From NCBI GenBank assembly GCA_960531495.1, contig OY482848.1, forward strand, positions 12,449,565-12,513,564: a stretch of DNA of 64,000 bases, in the 5' to 3' direction. Origin of the DNA: Zeus faber (Eukaryota; Chordata; Actinopteri; Zeiformes; Zeidae). Below, piece after piece: positions 11,569 to 37,350 of the stretch (positions are counted from its first letter, which is position 1; every line of letters starts with the position of its first letter). Below the pieces are notes generated by a model. That model searched no databases and was not told where the DNA came from. It was given only the letters and a program-made list of their open reading frames with translations. A program made the position numbers and the translations under genes.

Positions 11569-12193
11569 ATGGAAGTGTTTCCGAACAGGGAAGCGATCTG
11601 AGGTTTGAAGAAAGAATCTCAGCGGACAAGAAGCGTAGTTTAAAGAAGCAAGGCGCTCCTTTTCTGGTATGTAGACCTGCACTTTATATTCTCTTCTATT
11701 CTACTCTATTCTCGCCTGCTCTATTCTATTCTGTAGTGTTCCGTGCTATTCTATTCTATTCTGATCTATTCTCTTCAATTCTATTCTATTCTGCTGTATT
11801 ATGTTATGTTATGTTATGTTCTATACTATTCTATTCTATTCTATCTATTCTGATCTACTCTATTCTGTTGTTTAACATCTAATGTAGTTTTATGTTCATT
11901 CGATTTTTCATCAGTCCATGCCCCTCTCTTGCTTTATGTCTTTTTTTTCTATTTATTTATCTATCTATTTTAGGTATCTTCTTGATCCATCTCCTTCCAC
12001 TTTTTCTTTATTCTTCCAATAAACATGGGCATGGAACCAGCATAGTGCAATGCAAGTGGTTGACCTTTAACCAAAGATCCCATGTGATCAGACACCAATA
12101 CCTCCTTTGACCAGAGGGAGATATGTCCTTAAATCCTTAAAAGAGTATTGTGTGTGCTGCTGCTGTTGTTGTTGTTGTTGTTGTTGTTGTTGC

Positions 12194-12233
<40 letters not shown>

Positions 12234-12366
12234 GATGTTTGGTTCACTGGGGTCCCAAACACCCGGCGTTTCTTTTCTCTCTTCTTAGTTGTCCGCTGTG
12301 AGCTGCTTTATAACCTGTTGCCGTTCCACATCCTTCACAAGGACGACATGGCAGCATGAGATGACG
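11560..12366 (+). other. slc26a11: slc26a11 5' untranslated exons and first introns
   Basis: A likely first exon runs from about 11560 to 11666, where GTATGT follows. It holds a 10-codon upstream ORF (11569-11601, starting ATGGAAGTG). A second noncoding exon may span 12289-12366 between TTCTTAG and GTAAGG. The intron between them carries a degenerate CTATT array (about 11685-11875) and a (TTG)n array (about 12161-12236). The transcript start and the second exon need cDNA support. Confidence 0.5.
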
Positions 12367-12904
12367 GTAAGGATCAGAAGACATGACGTACTCTGCATAT
12401 TTGCTAAGGAGGGATCGCAAACACAGACACACACACGGATACACACAAACGGCGTTTCTCCGCCTTAGCTTACTGCCCCGAGGGGAAAAAATGTGGAAGA
12501 CGATTCCACTTGTAGTTACTCAATTTTAAATAAAAAAAAAAATTAAAGTATTCACTGAAATCGGCCTCTGGCTAGGTTTAATGTAAGACTTCATTTGGAC
12601 CTAGATAAGCTCTAATCTTCCTTCTGGAAATCGGATTTTTTTTTATATCAAGACAAGTAGCAAGTCTGATACTATTTTAAACCACAACTGAGAAAGGCTA
12701 TTTCACTCAATCCAGATTAAAAGTGTGATTTAATCTATGATTAGGCTTAATCTGTGTCCGCTTAACAAGCCCCGATATGTTTCTGCTTCCGTAAGCTTTG
12801 AACGTGAAACCCGGTCAGCGTCTCGGCGTCACTTCGGCTTTCTTTTTTGTCCGTGTCTGTGGTCCGCGTCCAGTTCCAGAGGATCTCCCCCTGTCCGCAG
12901 TGAG

Positions 12905-17811
<4,907 letters not shown>

Positions 17812-18223
17812 CGACATCCCGCAACTGCGTTGGCTGCGTCTGGACTCTCGTGTCTCGTATCCTGCTGGGCCACGTATTGACCCAGGCCTGACTCCGTCTG
17901 GGGCTGTGCCTCAGAGTCTCGATATTAAGATAAGATATTGCTTTATCCATCCCGAGGGTACTTATTGTGCAGCATTTGCAGTACAAAGTAGGGAAAGATT
18001 GCAAATAGGGTACAAATACACAAAATAAACAATATAAGAATGATAGAGTATCAGTAAAGGTACGATAACCATACGTTCAGACAGAAATGTCACAGGCTAG
18101 CGGTAGGTTTTATGTCTGTAAAGGGAAACTGGTTAACAGCAGGGTGCAATTCCAATATACACAATGCCAAAATGATTTGATTTTAAATTACTATCAGTCA
18201 TAAAATTAGGTTGATGAATAGCG

Positions 18224-18312
<89 letters not shown>
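18224..18312 (+). repeat. (TA)n microsatellite
   Basis: About 44 TA units in intergenic DNA downstream of slc26a11. Confidence 0.95.
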
Positions 18313-18315
<3 letters not shown>

Positions 18316-20182
18316 GATTTTTTTTTCTGTATCTCAAAAAGAGAGAAAATTATCAAAAAGAAAACAAATTGCAGTTGTGTTCAACTTCACTGAAACTTAG
18401 TTTTACTAAGTTTTGACCCTATTGGTGGGTTGGACTCGCCACCTCAAAGTCTTGGGCTCGACTCTGACTCAAAGCACTTCGGTCTTGGACTTGGTCTCTC
18501 CTCCTCAAAGACCATGTTGACCACGTTACTGACAATTACAAACAAGAATGGCAGGTATTCGTGCTGGACACAGTCCATTTTGGAATGATGATTTGAGAGA
18601 GGAAAATAAGTCTTGAACACGATGACTGCTTTGAAGTAATGAATGACCAAAACTTAAGAAGGGATAGCCCAGCTTTTGGGAAATTTGCTTTTTGTCTTGC
18701 CAGATTCTGGCGAAAGGGTCCATCCCAATTTCAAGCCCTTGTGTCCAGTCCAGATATTGACGGGTTGAATGCCGTAACAGGAAACAGGGAAATACACCTT
18801 CCAGCATCCCAAAAGCTGAGCTATAGGTCTTAGTTGTTTTAAACGCAGCTACATCCTCAACTGTTTTGAATAGCCACTCATCCATCCACCCGTGGTGTGA
18901 GGAATATCCCCCCAAAAAAGTGGCGTATCCCTTTAAGGCAGAATTAGTTGAAATCCCACCGTGTACCTGGCTCACTGACTCATCTCATGTCTCCAAACTC
19001 ATTCCTTTTATTTTTATTTTTATTTTTAAAATGGAAAGAATGCTTATCAGTGTAACTTTTTCAGAACCAAAGAGCAAAGCTGAGCCTGATGAGGGCAAAT
19101 CCCTTCCTGGGACCTGAATGAGAGAGAATAACAAGAGGGATCTAAGGGTGCAAGAATTAATAATAGAAAGGGAAAAAACTGACAAATTATATTCTGAACA
19201 TCTCTCATATATATATATATATATGTATATGTATGTGTGTGTGTGAGTGAGTGACTGAGTGAGTGAGTGTATGTTTTTCAATTAAGATAAAAAAAAAATG
19301 TAATGCTGTAATGTTATGTCATGTTATTGAATAGCTATAAGGCTTCTTAATAAATTACATTTGTCTAACCTTTTTGTAGAAACCCTATTCTTCCTCAGCA
19401 TTTACTTAGTTTGTCAACCTGACTTTTATGTTTTCGTTATGTTGGTACTTGTGTCGATTACGCACATTTTAGTATTTTTTGAGCTTATAGAGCTTATTGT
19501 GCGTAATCACCGGGTGTCATGACATTTCACTGCATGTATGTACATGTATGTGACAAATATTCTCTTGAACTTCTACTGTATGTGCATGTGCATATTTATT
19601 TGGATTTGAGCACTAAAGGTCTGCTTATATGTAGGTTGTTTGTATTTTATTCAGTTGTTAAAATCACCAACCTTACAATTCGGGATCGGTACAGGATCAG
19701 TGTTCACACCAACCACACACTCGTTGGAACAATTTCGAACACATAATTTTATTGAAACATATCTTCAATGAGGACTTTAAAATCACCCAGACAAACAAAT
19801 TACTTTGAAATTTCTCCATTTTATTGCAGCGTATAGAAGCGTGCGTAGCAGCAAAACTTATGGAGGTCATTCAAATTTTTTTTTATTTTTTATTTTTTAT
19901 TTTTTTATCAATAATAAATAATCAATAATTAATCAAGCTTCTTAAGCTCAGGGCCTTGTTTCCGTACAGAGCTTGCGAATCTGGAATTCATTCCATTCTT
20001 CTGTCTTGTTGGTGACCATTGAACTGGGTTTTACAATCCAGTCTTTCTGCATATGAGACTTCACAGCACATTCTGGAATTCTACACTTGATGTTTTGGTT
20101 CTATACAAACAATATGAATAAAGTGTCGAATGTTAACAGTGTTTTGCATGCTCCAGCGCCTTCTATACAGTATTTATTACTG

Positions 20183-20196
20183 CCACTAGATGGCGA
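20183..20196 (+). promoter_or_regulatory. CTCF-type motif (forward)
   Basis: CCACTAGATGGCGA fits the vertebrate CTCF core CCASYAGRKGGCRS at nearly every position. It lies in the gap between slc26a11 and the SRCR-ZP gene. A single motif match does not show occupancy. Confidence 0.5.
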
Positions 20197-21539
20197 CATG
20201 GTAAACACCTTTATTTTCCCCTTCACAACTTTATTGTAATAGACTAAGTATACATTTCTATTTTTTTCATAAAATCAATATAATGTATTTACTATATTAT
20301 ATATTGCTTTTTTTTTTTTTTAGATTACAAGCAGAACGCATAAGACATAAACAGGACAGTTAAGGGTAAAATATGTTACAATACAGATTCTAATCAATTT
20401 CACAGCCTTTTTGTGTGAGTATTCACGTTTAAAAATTAAACGCAGACCTCAGACTGCAGACTCCTGTGGTCCCATCAGCGGCGGAGGGTCAGGTGTTCCC
20501 CATGTGATCTCTGGTCACATCCATCCACACATCTTCACAGTGACATAGCACTCCGGGGGCTTTTCCACTACACGTCACATGCCAGCCATGGGATCAGACG
20601 TGGAGAAAGCAGCATCCCCCGGGGGCCCCGGCTGCCAAGGAGGACCATGGGTTCAAGTTCAACACCGAGGACCACGTCGGGGAAGTAGGCCTGCTCAGAC
20701 CTTGATCTTTGGGTCGAAGTACAAATACCCCGAGACAACATTACTCTAGCAAAAAGTGAAAGAACACCCAGTGCCCTGATATAACGTGCTACTTTACCCT
20801 TTTCTTTGCAGATGAGTGTTCATGCATATCCCGATCCTACATTTTACAGTAAAATAGTCTTGGTGGTGAAACATTGTCACAAGGGTATGGAGCTGCTGAA
20901 TTAGAGCCAGTCTGTGGTTTCTATTGTTAGATTTTTGAAATAATGTGAAGAAGAGCTTTCTTTGAGAAAGTTTGTTGCTTCTGTACTTTGTCATTATTTC
21001 ACAAAAATAAGAGTGAATCATGTAAAAAAATGAACAGCGTTTAGGCAAAGGGACCGAATGAGGCTTAAACTTGCAATATCACTCTAGTGATTTTAGTGAC
21101 GCGTACTGTAAGGGGGAAATGGAAATCACATTATCATGTCGCAGCTCCTCAGTGTGGATCCCCATCAGCCCCATGAGGTCACACCTTGAAGACCAGCAGG
21201 TATTCCTTGTAGTCTGAGGATAACAGAAAAACTGACAGCCATGTGAGATCACAACAAGGAGGCAATAACAAAACAGTGAGTAAAAAAAATAAAAATAATA
21301 ATAATAATAAAAAAAGACTGTAGTGAAAGAAGTTTAAAGCAGAAAAGACAAAGGAGACAATAGTACCATTTCAACTTCAACTGTAAGAATCCTACACAAG
21401 GGTGCGATGGTACGCAGCAATAAGGTTGAAATCGCAGCTCATCGAAAAGAACAAAACAAACAATTAAAAGGCTGTTGATTAAAGCTTCAACACTGTTGTT
21501 TTGTTGATTGATGTATCTTCTATATGCAGTGTTGCTTAG

Positions 21540-22117
21540 TAGGGGTGGGTGTTGGTACTCAATACCTTGAAGGTATCCACCGAAATAGCCAAATACCAAG
21601 AAGCATCGAAACTTCTCCAGTCCAACAATGCCTGCTTTCAATCATTTTTGGGGCCCAGATCTAGAAAAAATATGACTGTTTGTTATGGTTTTGCTCGCAG
21701 CCAATCACGGCAAGCGTTTTTCGATTTAATGCGATGTGTGATTGGTTCACTACTGCAGCAGCAGCTACAACAGTTTTTTAAAGGAAAGCTTCACAATTTT
21801 TCAAGTCCATCTTAAAACAACAGTCAGGTGTCCATACGAGCAGTGAAAGAGGTTCTCCTCGCTGTAATCATTCCTTCTTGTACTGGCTATTTGTTTAAAA
21901 TGACACTTCATTGTACAGTTTTGTACAGTTATTTTAGAAATTTTTCAATCATTTGAACACTTTCAAAACGTATGAATGTACCGAATGCTTCCATTCACAT
22001 GATGGCTAAAGTAGGAAAAAAAGGTATTGAATGAAGTACTCTATTGGTATCTGTATTGCTTTAAGGGTACTGGTATCGGAACTGGTATCGTAATTCTTTT
22101 AACAATACCCAGCCCTA
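21540..22117. mobile_element. hAT-type MITE with 8-bp target duplication
   Basis: The 578-bp block begins TAGGGGTGGGTGTTGG and ends AACAATACCCAGCCCTA, imperfect inverted ends. It is flanked by TTGCTTAG (21532-21539) and TTGCTTAA (22118-22125), an 8-bp target duplication typical of hAT elements with one change. Only short open frames occur inside, so it is nonautonomous. Confidence 0.75.
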
Positions 22118-22189
22118 TTGCTTAATCCGTCTTTAAAGAAAATCGGAAGTCATGTTGCGGAAGTTTCGCCTGCGACTCGCCACCCGAGT

Positions 22190-22610
22190 TGCGTTTTTAG
22201 GGCCCTGAGAGCAATGCATTGCACTGCTGCCTCACAGCAAGAAGGTCCTGGGTTCGATTCCCACCTGGGGTGCTGTTGGCACCGTGCTCCGGCGGATTAT
22301 CTCCCAAATAGGAGCCTTTCTGTGGGGAGTTTGCATGTTCTCACTGTGCTCACATGGGGTTTCCTCCACCTCACGTCCTTAAGGACCCACCACCAAAAAC
22401 ATGCACACATCATCGTCTGACCAGCGATGGACACTTATCAGCAGGTCTGCCGGCGCATCCACGAATGCTGCCCACTGCTCCTGGCTGTGGCCCCCGAGGA
22501 AGGACGAGGCTTTTACCTGTTGATTACTCTAACCAATAACAGGCGTACAGCCACCCTGATCCCGGGTCGAAATAAAACCAGACCCAAGACAGGTGTGGCC
22601 GCTTAAACCA
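22190..22610 (+). repeat. tRNA-like dispersed repeat (SINE type)
   Basis: The phrase GCACTGCTGCCTCACAGCAA, then GGTCCTGGGTTCGATTCCC (a Pol III B-box) and GTGGGGAGTTTGCATGTTCT is a very common fish repeat. The copy is diverged. The exact family is not assigned. Confidence 0.6.
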
Positions 22611-22929
22611 CGCCACCTACACAAAGCACACATATTTCTGGGAAGCTGAACAGGAAATATGCCAAAATAGATAACCACCAATAACTATGTTTACGAAGCT
22701 TCCCATAAAACTCCCTTGATGAGCTTTATCAAAGCTTGTTTACAACAGGATTTGTGGGTCATATAAGCTTCATATCAATATTGTGTGTAATAAATTATAA
22801 CAAAACTGTCAAGAACCAAGACACGGGAATGAAATCCTTCTTCACACTTTAAGTTCTGGATTTTGTCCATTTACATTTGGATTAAAATGCAATATATGAT
22901 AACTCATCATTCAGCATGGAAAGTCTGAT

Positions 22930-23340
22930 CGTTTACATGGTCTAAAATGGCAATATACTGTAATAAGATAAACAAATCTGGACAAAAAGTGATCTGGTCT
23001 GATGGGTCGTCTCTCTCCATAAATGCAGACAGGTTCACGTTTGGAGAAAGCCAAAACAGCCATCTGTTAAATATGGTGAGGGGGGCCACAAGGCCGTGCG
23101 CAGCCGTCGTTGGGTTTAATAACTACTAAAATGGCCAAGGACTAAAATTGAGGCTGAGGTCATGTCCCCAGAACAGGTGCATGCTAAGGTGCAAACACTG
23201 TGCATCCCCAGTCGAGGCCTCCCCAGTCCCCTGATCCGAACACCATTGAACCTTTGTGGAGCAAAGTAGATTTCCTCCTTCTCCGTCGCTAACAGCCCTG
23301 AGACCTCCAGGAGCCATGGGGTCTAAATAATGCCTAGAAG
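22930..23340 (+). mobile_element. Degenerate Tc1/mariner transposase relic
   Basis: Fragments WSDGSS...RFTFGESQ and SPDPNTIEPLW match the catalytic D and the PDLNxIEPLW region of Tc1/mariner transposases, separated by decayed sequence. It is an older and different family from the three ATCAGCCACAAC copies. Confidence 0.65.
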
Positions 23341-24516
23341 ATGCAATGACGGTATAAGGTTATGTGCAATATTGCAATACAGAGTATACAGGGTCGGAAA
23401 ATGGATGGGTACTGTTTCATTCTTCTTTTTACTTGTCTACATCAAAATTGACTTCTAAAGCAGAGCAGAAATATTCCATCCACTTAATTTCCAGTGCACA
23501 GGACAAAGCATATATAATTAAACTTTGACCCAATACCACTCAAAATCAATGCAGGAAGTAATGCTTTGGAAAATATCACAGGAGAGTGCACAATATATGT
23601 GCCATAAATATAACTAGGGTGTGCAATATAAATATGAGCAAACACTTTAGAGAGTGTCAGAAAGGTCAGTACGACATCTTTGTTGTTGTAGTTTATTATA
23701 GTATTTTAAAGGGGATTTGATCCGAATTGTGACTCAGTTTCCAAGCTTTTCCAGAGAAAAACCACATAATCACAAATCATAGCATTGGCTGAAGTACAAT
23801 CACGACTTTCTAAAGACTGATTTGTTCACCGATTTAAAATCCTTGCCAGCAAAACTGCCAAATATTTATAATGTTCAAGGTTGAAATTCACAGCATTGAA
23901 AAACAAGGAAAAAAAAATAAACCATACCCCTGTAAGTTCTTACTTGACATTAAGGGACAATCTTTAATTTGAACAATTAAACGATTGTTTTCTTTTTTAA
24001 TTGTAGTGACGTGATTCAAATTCTCAAAGCGCTAAAATCTGGGTCAGTGGTTAACGTTTACATCTTCTATCCACAGCTCTGTGGCATTTAGTGCTATTGA
24101 CAGAGGGTGGTATCATGTCCCAGTCAAAGGAGACAATGACAACATTCAGCATGTGCAATATCAAAGCCATTGTTCTTATGAAGATTAATAAGTAACTCTA
24201 TTGCACTAATCTCAATGACAGTTTAAGTCTTTTCCAGAAGTCACGTGGTATTTCGTCATTGTCGAAGGCTTATAAATTGTCGATATTCACCATATTGGTG
24301 CATTCTGAAACGCAACCTCTGCAGGGTGAGTAGAATGCTGGGAGGCCTTGTCTTGAGCTAATACTCCTTAACAATTACGTTTCTGATCCGATAGGAAATG
24401 CAGGTGTGATTTTCTGCGGTTTGTCAAAACTCACCGCCTCTCATTGAAATTTGCTGGTTTGGAGCTCGAGGTCACTGATTTCTGCTGATTTTCGTCCTAA
24501 GGGGATTCGACTCACC
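23341..24516. other. Intergenic DNA upstream of the SRCR-ZP gene
   Basis: AT-rich sequence with no supported gene or clear repeat. The final few hundred bases should include the promoter and 5' UTR of the downstream gene; no TATA box was identified with confidence. Confidence 0.4.
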
Positions 24517-30978
<6,462 letters not shown>

Positions 30979-31662
30979 TGGGCTGGACTTTTCTATATAA
31001 TGGAACAACTGATACATTTGATGTGTAATGGTTTGTCTGCATATATATATATATACGCATGTGCTGTATATCCAAAAGCATAAATATGGGGAATCAAGAG
31101 TGAAGGGTTAATATGACATTGTACAATTAAATTTTACCTGCTGTATTTCAAATCTTTGGAATCACAAATGAGTACATATATTTTGATTGCATTTTGCAGT
31201 TTGTTTTGCATTTTGAAAGAAAACAGAAAAAAATAAAAGTCATATTCACAATGTGAATTGTTCGTCAAGTTCAAAACAAGAAAATGTCATAATGTGATAC
31301 TAATACAATCGGATCTAATAAAATATGAGGCAATACAAATGTGTAATAAAACTGTACTAGAATAATAATCAGTCAGATTTAAACTTTTCCCCGTCACTTC
31401 GCCAGGGTGATATCAGTAGTAAACGAAACCCAGCGACAGACAGACGGACGGACGGACGGACAGACAGACAGACAGACAGACGGACGGCTCGTGCAGGACC
31501 TTTCGATCGACCGACGCGGAGCCAATCAGAATGAACCTCTCTCGATGGGGGCGGGGCTTAGGGCGGTCGCTGTTCTCCACTGGGAGTCAGGTTTTAGGGT
31601 TTAGGGATTTTCCCTCTGACCGAGTTTAACCCCCCAAGACCGCGCTGCTTATTGCCGTCGTC
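30979..31662. other. 3' UTR of the SRCR-ZP gene and gng5-like promoter region
   Basis: AATAAA at about 31232-31237 probably ends the SRCR-ZP transcript. A (GACA/GACG)n tract at about 31433-31487 precedes the G-gamma gene, followed by GC-rich sequence with GGGGGCGGGGCTTAGGG near 31547, a likely Sp1-type promoter element. Confidence 0.5.
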
Positions 31663-35314
<3,652 letters not shown>

Positions 35315-37188
35315 GGTAGCTGCATTTTATCATGCTTCGGTTCCAGCTCTGTAATTATACCATTACATTTCGCATACATTGTTTAAGCTAATGGCTTTCA
35401 AAGACTAACTGTTCCAATGGTGTGTGAACAACCTTAAATTGTAATTAATTCACCAATTTTAAGATTCAAGATACTTTATTTGTCACATACATTTTATGAG
35501 TACGGTGTAGTGAAATGGTAAAAGGGCAGATATATATTTATCTATCTATTTGATTGATTGGAAACAATATATATTATTTTTTGTGCAGTGATGTAAAGGT
35601 ATATGTGCAATAGTGAACAAATGTATTTTTTTGTTGTCAGTTTGGGGGTGATGTGATTGTGACTTACAATAATACTGGTACTAATACTCCCCATATCCTC
35701 CTCTCGCTCTCTCTTACAGGGTAGCATGCAGCAAGATTTGCAGTTGTTTCCCTGGAAAGCTATTTTCTTAACTACTTGATGTCACTAAATGCTGAAAGTT
35801 ACCCTGGAACGGTAGACATGGGACCAATGACTCTTGGGAAACTGGTCCTCCGGTGTGCAGACAAGAATGGTGCCATCAATTTGATTTGTTACCTTATATG
35901 CTGTGCCAACTAAATGCTCGTAAACTTCAGAGGAATTATTAACACTTGACGACAAATGAACGTGTCACCAGTACCACATATGACATTAGTCTTTTATCCG
36001 CTGACCTTACAGTATCTCTTTTCAATCTGGGAGAATTTCAGTAATATGGTATACGCCACAGCTATTAACTCTGTCATTGTTTATTCTAGAGTAAGTGGTA
36101 AAGGACTCCCACTTATTCAGTGCTGTTCAGTGTCAGGATGTGTGCTTTGGATAAGCTGAACTTCATGTTGCCCAAAGGTGGCCCGTACACTACAAGATGT
36201 GTGAACGCGGCCGACTTGACATGAAGCGATTGCATTGAACGTTGTTAAACTGTTTGCACCTGAGGGGGGGCACGGCTTTTAAATGATAATGTTTAACACT
36301 GTTCCTTCATTCATGACAACTGTTAATGTACTAACAATATTTCGAGGTACAGAATCTTGACTAAACAGAATAGGTGGTATGAATACAAGACAGTACGATG
36401 CCATACCGTTGGTCGTTTCTCTAAGGTTACATTTGTTGCTTTGGTGGCCTCTCACCCATTTGTTTATATTTGCCTTTTGGTTCATTCCTCAAAGTATTGT
36501 TTTCATCAGGCTGAGGCTTCTTGTTTTTTGTTTTTTTTTTGTTAATAGTGGCACAGGGTTACGAAGGCAATGGATTTTATTCAAATGTGGATGAGCATGA
36601 GCATCAGGCCCTACAGCAAAGGTTAACTTTTTATTTAATTTAAATATTTTAGTAGAAATCTGCATTTTTTTTTTTTTTAATATATATATATTAAACCTTT
36701 TCCACACTGGAATGTTGTGCCTTAAAACATGAACTCATATAAACAGAAGTTTATAATAATGTTTATCTGCCTTAACTTTGCTGCTGGAAATTGAAATTGC
36801 AATATTAAAGTGCTCTTTGGAAATCAGCAGGCGTGTCGTCGTCTCTCGCCTCGTCTGCGTGAGGAGCTCGCACGGTTTCCCCCCCCCCCCCTCCCCCCCC
36901 CCCCCCCCCCCCCCCTCCCCCCCCCCCCCTCCCCGCGCTGTCCCGCACGCCCCGCGCTGTCCCGCACGTCCCGGGGTGTCCCGCACGTCCCGGGGTGTTC
37001 CCCGGGCGAGGGGTGCACTTGAACGGCGCGGCCATGACGCCCGTGATTACGTTAAGGGGCCTCACCTGGAGCAGGGGGCCGAGCACACGCTGTGGGGCTC
37101 GCGGCGCTCCGACACCGCGTGCGCTCGTTTCGTCGGCGTTCTACACGTGAAGTCTCTTTCGGAATAGCTTTCGAGAGTGGTGATTTTT

Positions 37189-37219
<31 letters not shown>

Positions 37220-37222
37220 TTA

Positions 37223-37264
<42 letters not shown>

Positions 37265-37350
37265 TTATTTTTATTATTATTATTATTATTATTTTATTTT
37301 TTTAAGGCCGCAGACTGTCGGTTCAGGGTTAAATACCAGGTCGCGGCCCC
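35315..37350. other. Intergenic: SINE-like fragment, C-rich tract, minisatellite, (ATT)n
   Basis: About 35460-35620 contains the fish repeat phrase TTCAAGATACTTTATTTGTC. No gene is seen from 35620 to 36780. A C-rich tract occupies about 36879-36930, followed by a GC-rich tandem repeat of 19-20 bases (GTCCCGCACGTCCCGGG) at about 36937-37005, then CpG-rich sequence, and an (ATT)n array at about 37183-37300 just before the ssx2ip-like start codon. Confidence 0.6.
36937..37005 (+). repeat. GC-rich minisatellite, 19-20-bp unit
   Basis: Four copies of a unit based on CTGTCCCGCACGCCCCGCG / GTGTCCCGCACGTCCCGGG, adjoining the long C-rich tract. Confidence 0.75.

Larger units (their letters stand above)
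17812..20790. other. Intergenic: repeat fragments and simple repeats
   Basis: About 17925-18075 is a fish dispersed-repeat fragment (GATATTGCTTTATCCATCCCG..., with CAGCATTTGCAGTACAA). A (TA)n tract follows at 18224-18312. About 18420-18980 contains an open minus-strand frame without recognisable domains. A short GT/TA repeat lies near 19205-19270. No gene is supported. Confidence 0.5.

Noticed and set aside
18526-18975. 149-residue minus-strand frame downstream of slc26a11
   Set aside because: No family match, no splice or promoter context, and located in repeat-rich intergenic DNA.
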